In this document: one piece after another, positions 32,911 through 41,609 of the stretch
How the letters are laid out: each line of letters begins with the position of its first letter
Numbering within the stretch: position 1 is the first letter of the stretch
DNA from: Pseudomonas azerbaijanoccidentalis
GTDB lineage: Bacteria > Pseudomonadota > Gammaproteobacteria > Pseudomonadales > Pseudomonadaceae
Direction of reading: 5' to 3'
Assembly (NCBI RefSeq): GCF_019145495.1
Contig: NZ_JAHSTU010000009.1
Span: forward strand, 1 to 64,000
Length of the DNA stretch: 64,000 nt
The notes under the pieces: generated by a model
What the model was told of the DNA's origin: nothing
The model's input: only the letters and a program-made list of their open reading frames with translations
The model's database searches: none
Position numbers and translations under genes: made by a program

Positions 32911-34262
32911 GCTTCGATCTCCAGGCCAAAAGGCAACGGTTTGATCGGCGCCTGTGCTCGCAGCCGACCGATCTCCGAGACCGGGCGTTGACTCTCGCGG
33001 GCGATGATTTCCGCCGCGGCGGCGCCACACATGCGGCCCTGGCAGCGACCCATGCCGACCCGGCAGTGCGCCTTGACCCGGTTGATCTCCCAGTGACCTT
33101 CGCGCACGACTTCACGAATATCGCCGGCGCGAACTTCTTCGCAGCGGCAGACCATCACATCATCGGCGACTTCGGCGGCCCAGTGTTCGGGGAAGGCGAA
33201 AGCCCGCTCCAGCCCCTGACGGAAGTCGCCGATGCGTTTGAGGGATTGTTCCAGTTGCGCGGGGCGTTGCGGCGGAATCAGGTAGCCGATGTCTTCCAGC
33301 AACGCCAGCGCGGCGCGCTCTCCGGCCATTTCCGCCGCGTCGGCGCCCATGATCCCGGCGCCGTCACCGGCCAGGTACACCTGGGCGATGCTGCTGCGCC
33401 CGGCATTGTCACGGGTGGGCAGCCAGGCGCGATTGAGTGGGTTCCAGGCGAACTCACAGCCAAGCAGGTCGGCCAGTTGCGTTTCGCTGCGCAGGCCGTG
33501 GGCGAAAGCGACGGCGTCGCAGTCCAGCTGATGTTGGCCATTTGAGTCGGACCATTTCAGCGACTGCACGCGTTGTTCACCGTCGATGCGATTCAGCGTT
33601 GCGCCCTGATGCACCGCGATGCCGTGAGCGGTCAGCCAGCCGCGGTAATAAATGCCTTTGGCCAGCGTGGCCGGTTGTGACAGCAGGCCGGGCAGGGCGC
33701 GGGCCTGGGCGCTGAACGGCGAGCTGTCGAGCACGGCGACGACTTTCGCACCCGCCTTGGCGTATTGGTAGGCGACCAGGTACAGCAACGGTCCGCTGCC
33801 GGCGAACACCACGCGCTCACCGATGGCGCAGCCCTGGAATTTCAAGGCGATTTGCGCCGCGCCGAGGCTGTAGACCCCGGGCAAGGTCCAGCCCGGCACC
33901 GGCAGAATCCGGTCGGTGGCGCCAGTAGCGACGATCACTTTTGAGAACTCCAGCCGTGCGGCGTGGCCGTCGTGCAAGGTATCGAGGGTGCCGTCTTCGG
34001 CGTTCCACACCAGCGTTTCCGGACGGTAATCGAGCTGTTCGCGCAGGGTGTCGATTGTCTGGTGCAGCGCATTGGCCTTACGCGCTTCGAAGCCGTACAG
34101 CTTGACCGCTGAACGCTTGAAATTGGCCGGCTGACGCCGATAAATCTGCCCGCCGCCGCGCGCGGCTTCGTCCAGTAGTACTGGGCGCACACCGTGTTCG
34201 ACCAGTGTTTGCGCGGCACGAATACCCGCCGGACCGGCGCCGATGATGACTACCGACTTCAT
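32907..34262 (-). CDS. FAD/NAD(P)-binding dehydrogenase subunit with C-terminal BFD-like iron-sulfur domain, HcnB/OoxA-like
   Basis: 451 residues. Motif GAGPAG at residues 8-13 followed by VRPVLLDEAARGGGQIYRRQP, a second nucleotide fold ERVVFAGSGPLLYLVAYQYAKAG, and a C-terminal cysteine cluster CRCEEVRAGDIREVV ... CRVGMGRCQGRMCG, the BFD-like [2Fe-2S] region typical of HcnB-type subunits. It takes electrons from the DAO-type subunit and passes them toward the 2Fe-2S protein. Palindromic repeat and the small 2Fe-2S gene precede it. Confidence 0.88.
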   Translation of the reverse strand: MKSVVIIGAGPAGIRAAQTLVEHGVRPVLLDEAARGGGQIYRRQPANFKRSAVKLYGFEARKANALHQTIDTLREQLDYRPETLVWNAEDGTLDTLHDGHAARLEFSKVIVATGATDRILPVPGWTLPGVYSLGAAQIALKFQGCAIGERVVFAGSGPLLYLVAYQYAKAGAKVVAVLDSSPFSAQARALPGLLSQPATLAKGIYYRGWLTAHGIAVHQGATLNRIDGEQRVQSLKWSDSNGQHQLDCDAVAFAHGLRSETQLADLLGCEFAWNPLNRAWLPTRDNAGRSSIAQVYLAGDGAGIMGADAAEMAGERAALALLEDIGYLIPPQRPAQLEQSLKRIGDFRQGLERAFAFPEHWAAEVADDVMVCRCEEVRAGDIREVVREGHWEINRVKAHCRVGMGRCQGRMCGAAAAEIIARESQRPVSEIGRLRAQAPIKPLPFGLEIEA

Positions 34263-34272
34263 GACCGTCCCT

Positions 34273-34364
34273 CTGTGGGAGCGAGCCTGCTCGCGATGAC
34301 GGCGGCACGGCCAACAGAGGAGGTGCCTGACAGATTGCTATCGCGAGCAGGCTCGCTCCCACAG
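34273..34364. repeat. Dispersed inverted repeat of the GGGAGCGAGCCTGCTCGCG family
   Basis: CTGTGGGAGCGAGCCTGC and its complement near 34345-34364 pair across ~40 bp. It separates the HcnB-like gene from the upstream 2Fe-2S gene in one operon. Confidence 0.85.
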
Positions 34365-34389
34365 GGGAGTCCGCAGGTGATGAGTGTGT

Positions 34390-34680
34390 TCATACGCAGC
34401 GCCCCGGTTCGCGGCTGATGTGTTGTCCGGCTTCAAGCGGGGTTGAGCAGGCGCGCACGCGGCGGCCGTCGCCCAGGCGCACCCAGCAGTCCTGGCAGGC
34501 GCCCATCAGGCAGAAACCGGCGCGGGGTTCGGCGCTGAAATCGCTGCCGCGCAAGTGTTCGCCGCAGGTCAGCACCGCCGTCAGCACGGTGTCACCGAGC
34601 AGGCCGCTGGCCGGTTGGCCGTCGAGGGTAAAGTCCAGGGCCGGGCGGTCGCCTTCGGCCAGTCGTTTCAGCAGCGCCAT
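34390..34680 (-). CDS. (2Fe-2S)-binding subunit, HcnA/OoxG-like
   Basis: 96 residues. Ferredoxin-type cysteines C57, C62, C65 and C78 (C-x4-C-x2-C-x12-C) in GFCLMGACQDCWVRLGDGRRVRAC, the small subunit pattern of HcnA-like proteins. It completes the three-subunit dehydrogenase with the genes at 32907 and 31795. The gene ends 128 bp before the HcnB-like start, with a palindromic repeat between. Confidence 0.9.
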   Translation of the reverse strand: MALLKRLAEGDRPALDFTLDGQPASGLLGDTVLTAVLTCGEHLRGSDFSAEPRAGFCLMGACQDCWVRLGDGRRVRACSTPLEAGQHISREPGRCV

Positions 34681-34687
34681 GGCGTCC

Positions 34688-35482
34688 TCATTGTTTCCCT
34701 ACCAGAACCCGATCCAGGCCATAGACCCGATCCAGCAAAATCATGGTCAGCGCCGTCAGCGCGATGACCAGGGCCGACACCGCCGCCATCATCGGATCGA
34801 TGGATTCGGTGGCGTACACGTACATGCGCACCGGCAAGGTTTGCGTGGCCGGCGAGGTGACGAAGATCGACAACGTGACCTCGTCAAAACTGTTGATGAA
34901 CGCCAGCAGCCAGCCACCGGCCACGCCGGGCAAAATCATCGGCAAGGTGATCTGTCGGAACAGCGTGAAGCGCCCGGCACCCAATGATTGCGCGGCGTGT
35001 TCGGCACTGCGGTCCAGGCCGATGGCCGAAGCCAGCACCAGCCGCAGTACATACGGCGTGATCACCAGCACATGGGCGAAGATCAGCCAGGCGAAGCTGC
35101 CGTTGACCCCCATCAGCGCGAACAAACGCAGCAACGCCACCCCGAGCACCAGATGCGGAATGATGATCGGCGACAGAAACAACCCGTTGAGAAAGTCCCG
35201 GCCGGGAAACTCGAAACGGGTAATCGCCAGCGCGGCCGGCACGGCAATCATCGTCGCCAGCGAGGCGGCGCTGAACGCCAGAATCAGGCTGTTATAGAAC
35301 GCATCGACAAAGTCGGCGCGCTCGAACACGGCGCGGAACCAACGCAGGGAGAACTCCGTGGTCGGCAGGCTCAGGGTGTTTTCCGGAGTGAAGGCCACGA
35401 GGCACACCACCACCAGCGGCGCGAGCATGAACAGCACCACCAGGGTATGAAACAGCAGGGCGAAAGGACCGTTCCTGGACAT
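34688..35482 (-). CDS. ABC transporter permease, PotC/PotI type
   Basis: 264 residues with six hydrophobic segments. N-terminus LFHTLVVLFMLAPLVVVCLVAFTPENTLSLPTTEFSLRWFRAVF is typical of PotC/PotI. The EAA cytoplasmic loop is HAAQSLGAGRFTLFRQITLPMILPGVAGG. It is one half of the inner-membrane channel with the permease at 35489; the partners are the ATPase at 36355 and binding protein at 30730. It lies 7 bp before the 2Fe-2S gene. Confidence 0.92.
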   Translation of the reverse strand: MSRNGPFALLFHTLVVLFMLAPLVVVCLVAFTPENTLSLPTTEFSLRWFRAVFERADFVDAFYNSLILAFSAASLATMIAVPAALAITRFEFPGRDFLNGLFLSPIIIPHLVLGVALLRLFALMGVNGSFAWLIFAHVLVITPYVLRLVLASAIGLDRSAEHAAQSLGAGRFTLFRQITLPMILPGVAGGWLLAFINSFDEVTLSIFVTSPATQTLPVRMYVYATESIDPMMAAVSALVIALTALTMILLDRVYGLDRVLVGKQ

Positions 35483-35488
35483 GACGAA

Positions 35489-36358
35489 TTATCCCAATGA
35501 CTTCTTGTAGCGGCCTTCGATCATGCGGTTCCACGACAGCATGATCAGCAGGTTGATGAGCAGCAGGGCCACGGCAATGGCCGCGCCCATGGGCCAGTTG
35601 AGCTCCGACAGGTATTGGTCGTAGATCAGCGTGGCGACCATTTTCAGGCGACGTCCGCCGAGCAGGCCGGGAATCGCGAAAGAGCTGGCGGCGAGACCGA
35701 ACACGATCAAGGTGCCGGACAACACGCCGGGCATGATTTGCGGCAGGACGACTTGGCGAATCACCGTGAACTGGCTGGCACCCAGCGACAGCGCCGCTTG
35801 CTCGGCCGCCGGGTCGAGTTTTTGCAGCGAGGTCCAGACCGGAATGATCATGAACGGCAGCATCACGTGGACCAGTGCGATCACCACCGCGAACGGCGTG
35901 TAGAGCAGTTTCATCGGCGATCCACCGAACGCTTGCAGCGTCTGGTTGACCAGGCCATCGGCGCCGAGCAACAGGCTCCAGCCAAAGGCGCGCACCACCA
36001 CCGAAATCAGCAATGGCGTGAGGATCAGAATCAGGAAAATCGAGCGCCAGGGAGCGCCCATGCGGCTGAGGATGTAGGCCTCGGGGACGCCGATCAGCAC
36101 GCAGAGCAGGGTGGTCAAGGCGCTGATCCACAGGGTCCGCAGAAAAATCTCATAGAAATACGGATCACCCAGCAGGCTGCTGTAGTGCTCGACGGTGAAG
36201 GCGTTGCCGTCGATTCCCGAGCTGTAGTCGAAGACGTTGAACGACAGCACCAGCGTCAACCCCAGCGGTATCAACAGCAGACCGAGGTATAAGGCCAGGG
36301 CCGGCGCCGACAGCAAATAGCCCTGACGCCCCTGGCGAATGGCGGCGAGCGCACTCAT
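35489..36358 (-). CDS. ABC transporter permease, PotB/PotH type
   Basis: 289 residues from the ATG at 36358 (overlapping the ATPase stop as ATGA). Six hydrophobic helices; EAA loop EQAALSLGASQFTVIRQVVLPQIMPGVLSG; N-terminus YLLSAPALALYLGLLLIPLGLTLVLSFN. Second half of the polyamine-type importer. Confidence 0.92.
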   Translation of the reverse strand: MSALAAIRQGRQGYLLSAPALALYLGLLLIPLGLTLVLSFNVFDYSSGIDGNAFTVEHYSSLLGDPYFYEIFLRTLWISALTTLLCVLIGVPEAYILSRMGAPWRSIFLILILTPLLISVVVRAFGWSLLLGADGLVNQTLQAFGGSPMKLLYTPFAVVIALVHVMLPFMIIPVWTSLQKLDPAAEQAALSLGASQFTVIRQVVLPQIMPGVLSGTLIVFGLAASSFAIPGLLGGRRLKMVATLIYDQYLSELNWPMGAAIAVALLLINLLIMLSWNRMIEGRYKKSLG

Positions 36359-37380
36359 GCGGTCACCTCGTCGACAGTCAGCACGCGTAACAGCGTGGCG
36401 TCCCAATCGAGGCCGACGGTCGTGCCTTCGTTCAGCGGCGCCGAGCCGTCGTTGCGGCGTACCACGCAGAGTTCACCGAGTGTCGTCGACACGCCGTAGA
36501 GCCATTGGCTGCCAAGAAAAAAGCGGCTGGCGATCTTGCCTTGCAAGCGGCCATGACCGGCGTCACGCAGATCGATTTTCTCCGGGCGCAGGCTCAGCGT
36601 CAGGTCACCATCGCCACGGTTGCACACTTGAACCGCACCGCTGGTGTCGCGTTCGCCGGGCAGCAAATTGGCCTTGCCGACGAAGCCGGAAATGAACTCG
36701 GTGCGCGGATGTTCGTAGAGGGTGTAGGGCGCGTCGATCTGGGTGATGCGCCCGGCCTGCATCACCACCACGCGGTCACTGATCGACAGCGCTTCGGACT
36801 GGTCGTGAGTGACCATCAGCGTGGTGATCCCGACTTCGCGCTGGATGCGGCGAATCTCGAATTGCATCTCTTCGCGCAGGTTGGCGTCGAGGTTGGACAG
36901 CGGCTCGTCGAGCAGCAGCACCGGCGGCTGGATCACCAGCGCACGGGCCAGGGCAACACGCTGACGTTGGCCACCGGATAGCTCTCGCGGGTAGCGCTCA
37001 GCGTGCTGGTGCAGGCGCACCAGTTTCAGTACTCGGTCGACCCGTTGCTGCATTTCAGCGTTAGGCACTTTGCGCATGCGCAGGCCGAAGGCGACGTTGT
37101 CTTTGACGGTCATGTGCGGGAACAGCGCGTAACTCTGGAACACCACGCCCAGCCCACGGCTGGCGGGTTTGGCGTGGGTGATGTCGCGGCCATCAAGCAC
37201 GATGCGCCCACTGGTGACTTCGACGAAGCCGGCGATCATTTGCAGGGTGGTGGTTTTGCCGCAGCCGGAAGGGCCGAGCAGGGAGACGAATTCGCCTTTC
37301 TCCACCGAAAGGTCGGTGGCGACCACGGCGTCGATTTCACCGTAGCGTTTGCCGAGTTTTTCAAGTTGCACAAAAGCCAT
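36355..37380 (-). CDS. ABC transporter ATP-binding protein, PotA/PotG type
   Basis: 341 residues. Walker A GPSGCGKTT at about 36-44, signature LSGGQRQRVALARAL, Walker B VLLLDEPLSNLD, then the H-loop MVTHDQSEAL. The C-terminal TOBE-like domain (about 260-341) is the regulatory tail of PotA-type ATPases. It is the first gene of the leftward seven-gene operon and faces the IclR regulator at 37626, which likely controls it. Confidence 0.93.
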   Translation of the reverse strand: MAFVQLEKLGKRYGEIDAVVATDLSVEKGEFVSLLGPSGCGKTTTLQMIAGFVEVTSGRIVLDGRDITHAKPASRGLGVVFQSYALFPHMTVKDNVAFGLRMRKVPNAEMQQRVDRVLKLVRLHQHAERYPRELSGGQRQRVALARALVIQPPVLLLDEPLSNLDANLREEMQFEIRRIQREVGITTLMVTHDQSEALSISDRVVVMQAGRITQIDAPYTLYEHPRTEFISGFVGKANLLPGERDTSGAVQVCNRGDGDLTLSLRPEKIDLRDAGHGRLQGKIASRFFLGSQWLYGVSTTLGELCVVRRNDGSAPLNEGTTVGLDWDATLLRVLTVDEVTA

Positions 37381-37625
37381 GACTGCGCCTCCACCTGAGA
37401 TTGTTATGCGTCGCCCGTAGGCGCGCTTTTTTGTATGGGCAGATACGAAAGGGTGTTGCGGGGTGCGTTGGCGCTCGACTTCAGTCGGCTGCCGCTGTTG
37501 TTCGAATCGCCCCTGTCTGGACGCAGATTAGGACGAAGACTAGGATGGGCTCAATGGCCTATTTCACTGAGGCGATAACTATTTTCAGTTTTATTCGATC
37601 AGTAAATTAATTGTCGAGAAATGAC

Positions 37626-38462
37626 ATGTCAGATTCCATTGAGCGGAATGAAAGCAAAAATGAAGTCGGAGTGGGAGCCGTCTCAAGGTTGTTTGCGGTA
37701 TTGCGTGCGTTGGGCGATACGGTCGAGGGCGGTGAGCGTGTAACGCAACTGGCGCAACACATCGGGTTGTCGCAACCGACCACTCACCGCTTGCTGCGCA
37801 GCCTGATGGACGAGGGCATGGTCGAGCAGGACGCGCGCAGCAAGCGCTATCGCCTGAGCCTGGATTTTTTCGCCCTGGCCGCCCGTGCGGGCAACAGTGG
37901 CAACCTGCGCGAACTGGTGCGTCCGTCGCTGTTGCGGCTCTCGGCATCGCTGGGGGATTCGTTGTTTCTACTGGCGCGCAGCGGTTTTGATGCGATTTGT
38001 CTGGACCGCAGTGAAGGGCCGTTTCCGATCCGCACGTTCACCGGAGACATCGGTGGGCGTGTGGCGCTCGGGGTGGGCCAGGGCAGTTTGGCGATCCTCG
38101 CGTTTCTGCCGGAGGAAGAGCGCGACACGGTGATCCACTACAACTTGCCGCGGTTGAAGGATTTCCATTTGTACGACGAAGTGTTCCTGCGCTCGGAAGT
38201 CGAGAACGTGCGCAAGCTTGGTTATGCCGGGCGCAACACGGGCGTGCTGCAAGGCATGGCCGGGGTGGCGGTGCCGATTCTTGATCGTGATGGCCGGGCC
38301 GTGGCGGCGCTGAGCGTGGCGACGGTGAGTGATCGCCTCGGGCCGGACCGTTTGCCGACGGTGGTGGACATGCTCAAGCGCGAAGCGGCGCTGATCGGGC
38401 CGCGGATCAACCCGTTCGATCCATTGTTGCGACGACCTTCGCAGGTGTTTGGGCAGGGGTGA
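37626..38462 (+). CDS. IclR-family regulator of the dehydrogenase/ABC operon
   Basis: 278 residues from the ATG at 37626; an in-frame TTG at 37611 is possible. IclR winged helix: GAVSRLFAVLRALGDTVEGGERVTQLAQHIGLSQPTTHRLLRSLMDEGMVEQDARSKRYRLSLDF; ligand domain with TFTGDIGGRVALGVGQGSLAI and GMAGVAVPILDRDGRAVAALSVA. It is divergent from the ABC ATPase with ~245 bp between, the usual place for an IclR regulator of the facing catabolic operon. Its stop codon (38460-38462) touches a 30-bp-arm palindrome. Confidence 0.9.
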   Translation: MSDSIERNESKNEVGVGAVSRLFAVLRALGDTVEGGERVTQLAQHIGLSQPTTHRLLRSLMDEGMVEQDARSKRYRLSLDFFALAARAGNSGNLRELVRPSLLRLSASLGDSLFLLARSGFDAICLDRSEGPFPIRTFTGDIGGRVALGVGQGSLAILAFLPEEERDTVIHYNLPRLKDFHLYDEVFLRSEVENVRKLGYAGRNTGVLQGMAGVAVPILDRDGRAVAALSVATVSDRLGPDRLPTVVDMLKREAALIGPRINPFDPLLRRPSQVFGQG

Positions 38463-38537
38463 AAAGATCGCAGCCTGCGGCAGCTCCTACAGGCAAATGT
38501 ATTCCAATGTAGGAGCTGCCGCAGGCTGCGATCTTTT
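38462..38537. repeat. Dispersed inverted repeat acting as terminator
   Basis: 30-bp perfect arms (AAAAGATCGCAGCC... and ...GGCTGCGATCTTTT) around a 16-bp loop between two convergent genes, starting at the IclR stop codon. Confidence 0.88.
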
Positions 38538-38543
38538 GATTGT

Positions 38544-39296
38544 CTAAAACTGCACCGTTTGCCTCAGCATCTGCGCCGTCGGCGTATCGGTTGGGCTGAC
38601 CATCGCATAGTTGTAGCCACCCCCTGACCAATACTCGGCCTGCAAGCCGCCGTCGCTGCGACTGCCTCTGGGCAGCATGAAGTTTTTCGGCCCAGGCGGG
38701 CGTACGTAGAAACTGATTTTCTGCCCGCCCTGGTTTTCATACACTACCATCGCCGCCGGCCCTTGTTCGGTGCTGAGCAAGCGTCCGCTGGCCGGTTTGA
38801 AACCAGCACCCGACAAGTCCGGCAAGCGATTGGCCTGGGTGAAATAACGGTCGAGCCAGCCCTGCATATCGCCGTCATCGCCAGCCTTGTAATCAGCCGG
38901 CAAGATCCCCTGCTGAGCGATCAGGCGATAAGCCTGCAAGGCATCGGTCATCGGCAGTTGAGTGCTGACGAAGGTCATTTCCCGGGCCTGCCAGCCGCTG
39001 AAACCGCCGATGCTCACAGCGATCAACAACACCGCTGCACTGGCCAGATGGCGCCGCGATTGGCGTTTTAGGCGCTGGCGAATCATGGCCGGGTCGAGTG
39101 CCGGGTTGGCCGGTTGCTGCAAGGCGCCGCTCAGGGCGGCGCGCAGTTGCTGGGCATCTTGCTGCCAGGCGCGTACCTGCGCGGCAATGTCCGTATGGCT
39201 GGCGAGAAAAGTCTCCACCAGACGTCGGTCGTCCTCGCTGAGTTGGTGGTCGACGTACGCGTGCAGGTCACGCTCGCTCGGGGGCATGCTGATCAT
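38544..39296 (-). CDS. Membrane anti-sigma factor
   Basis: 250 residues. N-terminal cytosolic part SERDLHAYVDHQLSEDDRRLVETFLASH resembles an anti-sigma domain but lacks the HxxxCxxC zinc motif. One membrane helix at about 84-101 (HLASAAVLLIAVSIGGF) and a periplasmic ~150-residue part with SGAGFKPASGRLLSTEQGPAAMVVYENQGG and YWSGGGYNYAMVSPTD. Its start overlaps the sigma factor stop (ATGA), so the pair is co-translated. It should hold the ECF sigma factor inactive at the membrane until a periplasmic signal appears. Confidence 0.87.
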   Translation of the reverse strand: MISMPPSERDLHAYVDHQLSEDDRRLVETFLASHTDIAAQVRAWQQDAQQLRAALSGALQQPANPALDPAMIRQRLKRQSRRHLASAAVLLIAVSIGGFSGWQAREMTFVSTQLPMTDALQAYRLIAQQGILPADYKAGDDGDMQGWLDRYFTQANRLPDLSGAGFKPASGRLLSTEQGPAAMVVYENQGGQKISFYVRPPGPKNFMLPRGSRSDGGLQAEYWSGGGYNYAMVSPTDTPTAQMLRQTVQF

Positions 39297-39799
39297 TTGA
39301 GTCTCCGCAGGGCAGGGCGGGTGATTTCACCATCGCTGAGTTGGCGCAGGGCCTGGCGGGCCCGGGACAGGCGGGACATCACGGTGCCGGTGGGTACGTC
39401 GAGAATCTCGGCGACCTCTTTGTAACTCAGGCCCTCGACCGAGACCCAAAGCAGCAGTGCGCGCTGTTCGGTGGGCAGTTGGTCGAAGGTGGCGAGGGTG
39501 GATTGGGCGATCACGGTGCGCTCCACGGAAGGCTGCGCATCGTCACGTCCGGTAAAAAATTCGAGCATTCGCGCATAGCGCCGGGAACGCCGGTGCGCAT
39601 CGAGAAACTGGCGATACAGAATCGAAAACAGCCACGCGCGCAAATCCCCGTCGGCACGTTTGTCACCCCAACTCGACAGCGCACGCTCAAGGCTGGCCTG
39701 CACCAGGTCGTCGGCGCTGCTGGAGTTACGCGTCAACGACAGCGCAAATCGCCGCAATCGGGGAATGATTTCTCGCAGTTGTTCGTCGATATCGTTCAT
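39293..39799 (-). CDS. ECF RNA polymerase sigma factor
   Basis: 168 residues from the ATG at 39799; a GTG at 39817 in the same frame would add six residues but leave only about 11 nt after the predicted transcription start. Region 2 has SADDLVQASLERAL and DLRAWLFSILYRQFLDAHR; region 4 has LLWVSVEGLSYKEVAEILDVPTGTVMSRLSRARQAL. Partner of the anti-sigma gene directly downstream. An ECF-type promoter element (GGAATAA-14 bp-CGTCT) lies before it and the same element lies before the divergent peroxidase gene, implying autoregulation plus control of the peroxidase/cytochrome pair. Confidence 0.93.
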   Translation of the reverse strand: MNDIDEQLREIIPRLRRFALSLTRNSSSADDLVQASLERALSSWGDKRADGDLRAWLFSILYRQFLDAHRRSRRYARMLEFFTGRDDAQPSVERTVIAQSTLATFDQLPTEQRALLLWVSVEGLSYKEVAEILDVPTGTVMSRLSRARQALRQLSDGEITRPALRRLK

Positions 39800-39834
39800 G
39801 AAGTTCTGGCTAGTCACTACGCTGTGGACTAGGG

Positions 39835-39860
39835 AGACGCCCGGGCTTCGAGGTTATTCC
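39835..39860 (-). promoter_or_regulatory. ECF-type promoter of the sigma/anti-sigma operon
   Basis: On the minus strand GGAATAA (39860-39854) and CGTCT (39839-39835) are separated by 14 bp. The same pair with the same spacing faces the other way at 39889-39914. Confidence 0.75.
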
Positions 39861-39888
39861 ACACCCGAAAAAATAAATACCGCGCAAG

Positions 39889-39914
39889 GGAATAAACCGT
39901 TGTGCGGTTCGTCT
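39889..39914 (+). promoter_or_regulatory. ECF-type promoter of the peroxidase/cytochrome b561 operon
   Basis: GGAATAA (39889-39895), 14-bp spacer, CGTCT (39910-39914), 45 bp before the peroxidase start codon. Mirror image of the sigma operon promoter; recognition by the adjacent ECF sigma is inferred. Confidence 0.75.
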
Positions 39915-39958
39915 GCCTGACTCTTCTCACTCATGGCCGATGGCCCTGGAGTAAATTC

Positions 39959-41044
39959 ATGGTAGATCGATCATCACCGCCCAGCCGGCCACCCTTGAGT
40001 ACCGCGAGCCTGACATTGCGCCTGACCGGCATTGCCGTCGTTGTCGCTGCACTGGCCGGAGCGTTTGCCTACGTCAACGGCACCTTTGACCCACAGCGCC
40101 TGACACCGAAGAAGCTGATCAATGTGCTGGAAACCAACAACGGCGTGCACCCCGGATTCCGTCGCAACCACTCCAAAGGGGTGTGCGTGATCGGGCATTT
40201 CGAGAGCAGCGGCGAGGCCCGTAGTTATTCCACGGCGCAAGTGTTCAATGAGGCGCGCACCCCGGTGGTCGGTCGTTTTGCTTTGCCGGCCGGCACTCCC
40301 TACGCGCCGGATAACGCCGTCCCGATCCGCAGCCTGGCCTTGCGCTTCACCCAGGCCAACGGCCAGCAATGGCGTACCGGGATGAACAGCATGCCGGTAT
40401 TCCCGGTGGCCACGCCCGAGGCCTTCTATCAATTGCAGCAGGCGCAGTCGCCACTGCCCGCCACCGGCAAGCCTGACCCTGGCGCGGTGCCGGCATTCTT
40501 CGCTGCTCATCCGGAAGCTGCGCCGTTCCTGGCCTGGATCAAGACCGCCAAGCCGTCAGCGAGTTACGTCACCGAAACCTACAACAGCGTCAACGCGTTT
40601 TACCTGGTGAACGCTGCGGGAAAACGTCAGGCCGTGCGCTGGAGCATGGCGCCGGTGGCGCAGGATGCACCGGGTGCTACGGCGCCGGAGGGCAGTGATT
40701 TCCTGGAGAAAGACCTGGTTGAGCGTATCGCCGCAGGGCCGTTGCGGTGGCAGTTGAACCTCATCCTGGCCAACCCTGGCGATCCAGTGAACGACGCCAG
40801 CAAAGCCTGGCCGGAAGGACGCAAAGTGTTGAACGCCGGCACGCTGGTGCTGGAAAGCACTCAGCCGCAACTCAGCGGCGAATGCCGCGACATCAACTAC
40901 GATCCGCTGGTATTGCCCGCCGGCATCGAAGGTTCCGACGACCCGTTGCTCGCCGCTCGCTCAGCGGGTTACGCCAATTCCTACCTGCGTCGCACCAGCG
41001 AAGTCAGCCAATTGCCCGCCGCCAAACAGGAGGCCCAGCAATGA
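39959..41044 (+). CDS. Membrane-anchored catalase-family peroxidase (SrpA-like)
   Basis: 361 residues from the ATG at 39959, GGAG 7 nt upstream. An N-terminal hydrophobic helix (TGIAVVVAALAGAFAYVNG) exports or anchors it on the periplasmic side. The catalase-related core follows: GVHPGFRRNHSKGVCVIGHFESSG with the likely distal haem histidine, VGRFALPAGTPYAPDNA, VPIRSLALRF and MNSMPVFPVATPEAFYQL. SrpA-type proteins are shorter than true catalases and act as peroxidases. Start codon of the b561 gene overlaps its stop. Probable job: periplasmic peroxide defence, induced by the ECF sigma factor. Confidence 0.87.
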   Translation: MVDRSSPPSRPPLSTASLTLRLTGIAVVVAALAGAFAYVNGTFDPQRLTPKKLINVLETNNGVHPGFRRNHSKGVCVIGHFESSGEARSYSTAQVFNEARTPVVGRFALPAGTPYAPDNAVPIRSLALRFTQANGQQWRTGMNSMPVFPVATPEAFYQLQQAQSPLPATGKPDPGAVPAFFAAHPEAAPFLAWIKTAKPSASYVTETYNSVNAFYLVNAAGKRQAVRWSMAPVAQDAPGATAPEGSDFLEKDLVERIAAGPLRWQLNLILANPGDPVNDASKAWPEGRKVLNAGTLVLESTQPQLSGECRDINYDPLVLPAGIEGSDDPLLAARSAGYANSYLRRTSEVSQLPAAKQEAQQ

Positions 41045-41586
41045 GCACTCAACCCAACCACTTCGCGCCACTCGCGCGTTTGCTGCACTGGCTGATGGCG
41101 CTGATGATCATCGCCATGCTGTTTATCGGCGCGGGCATGGTCGCCTCGGTGTCCGAGCGTCATGAATGGCTGATCAATCTGCACAAACCCTTGGGCGTTG
41201 CGATTCTGCTGTTGGTCATCGTGCGTCTGGTGGTGCGATTTTCCACCACGCAGCCTTCGTTACCCGCGGATCTGCCGGGCTGGCAAGTGCTGGCGGCCAA
41301 AGCCTCGCATGCGTTGCTGTATGTCTTGATGCTGGTCTTGCCGTTGCTGGGTTGGGCGATGATTTCGGCGTCGGGCGAACCGGTGATGCTCAGCAGTTCG
41401 TTGCAATTGCCGTCGATTGTTTCCGCCAACGCGCAGGTGTTTGCGTTTTTGCGCAAGGCGCACGGGTATCTGGCGTATCTGCTGTTTCTGACGGTGTTGC
41501 TGCATTTGGCGGCCGCGTTGTTTCACGGCTGGGTGCGGCGCGATGAGGTGCTGGACAGCATGTTGCGGGGTAAGGATCACCCCTGA
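41041..41586 (+). CDS. Cytochrome b561 family protein coupled to the peroxidase
   Basis: 181 residues, ATG overlapping the peroxidase stop codon. Four membrane helices with histidines in ARLLHWLMALMIIAMLFIG, WLINLHKPLGVAILLLVIVRL, KASHALLYVLMLVLPLLGW and KAHGYLAYLLFLTVLLHLAAALFHGW. As a di-haem b cytochrome it could feed electrons from quinol to the periplasmic peroxidase partner. That peroxidase-cytochrome pairing is common in this gene arrangement; direct electron transfer is inferred. Confidence 0.9.
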   Translation: MSTQPNHFAPLARLLHWLMALMIIAMLFIGAGMVASVSERHEWLINLHKPLGVAILLLVIVRLVVRFSTTQPSLPADLPGWQVLAAKASHALLYVLMLVLPLLGWAMISASGEPVMLSSSLQLPSIVSANAQVFAFLRKAHGYLAYLLFLTVLLHLAAALFHGWVRRDEVLDSMLRGKDHP

Positions 41587-41609
41587 ACTCCGCGATACAT
41601 ATGACCAAG

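Noticed and set aside
31795..34680. Classical hydrogen cyanide synthase hcnABC
   Set aside because: Subunits are of that family, but order and fusion with ABC transporter genes and IclR control fit a catabolic amine dehydrogenase better.
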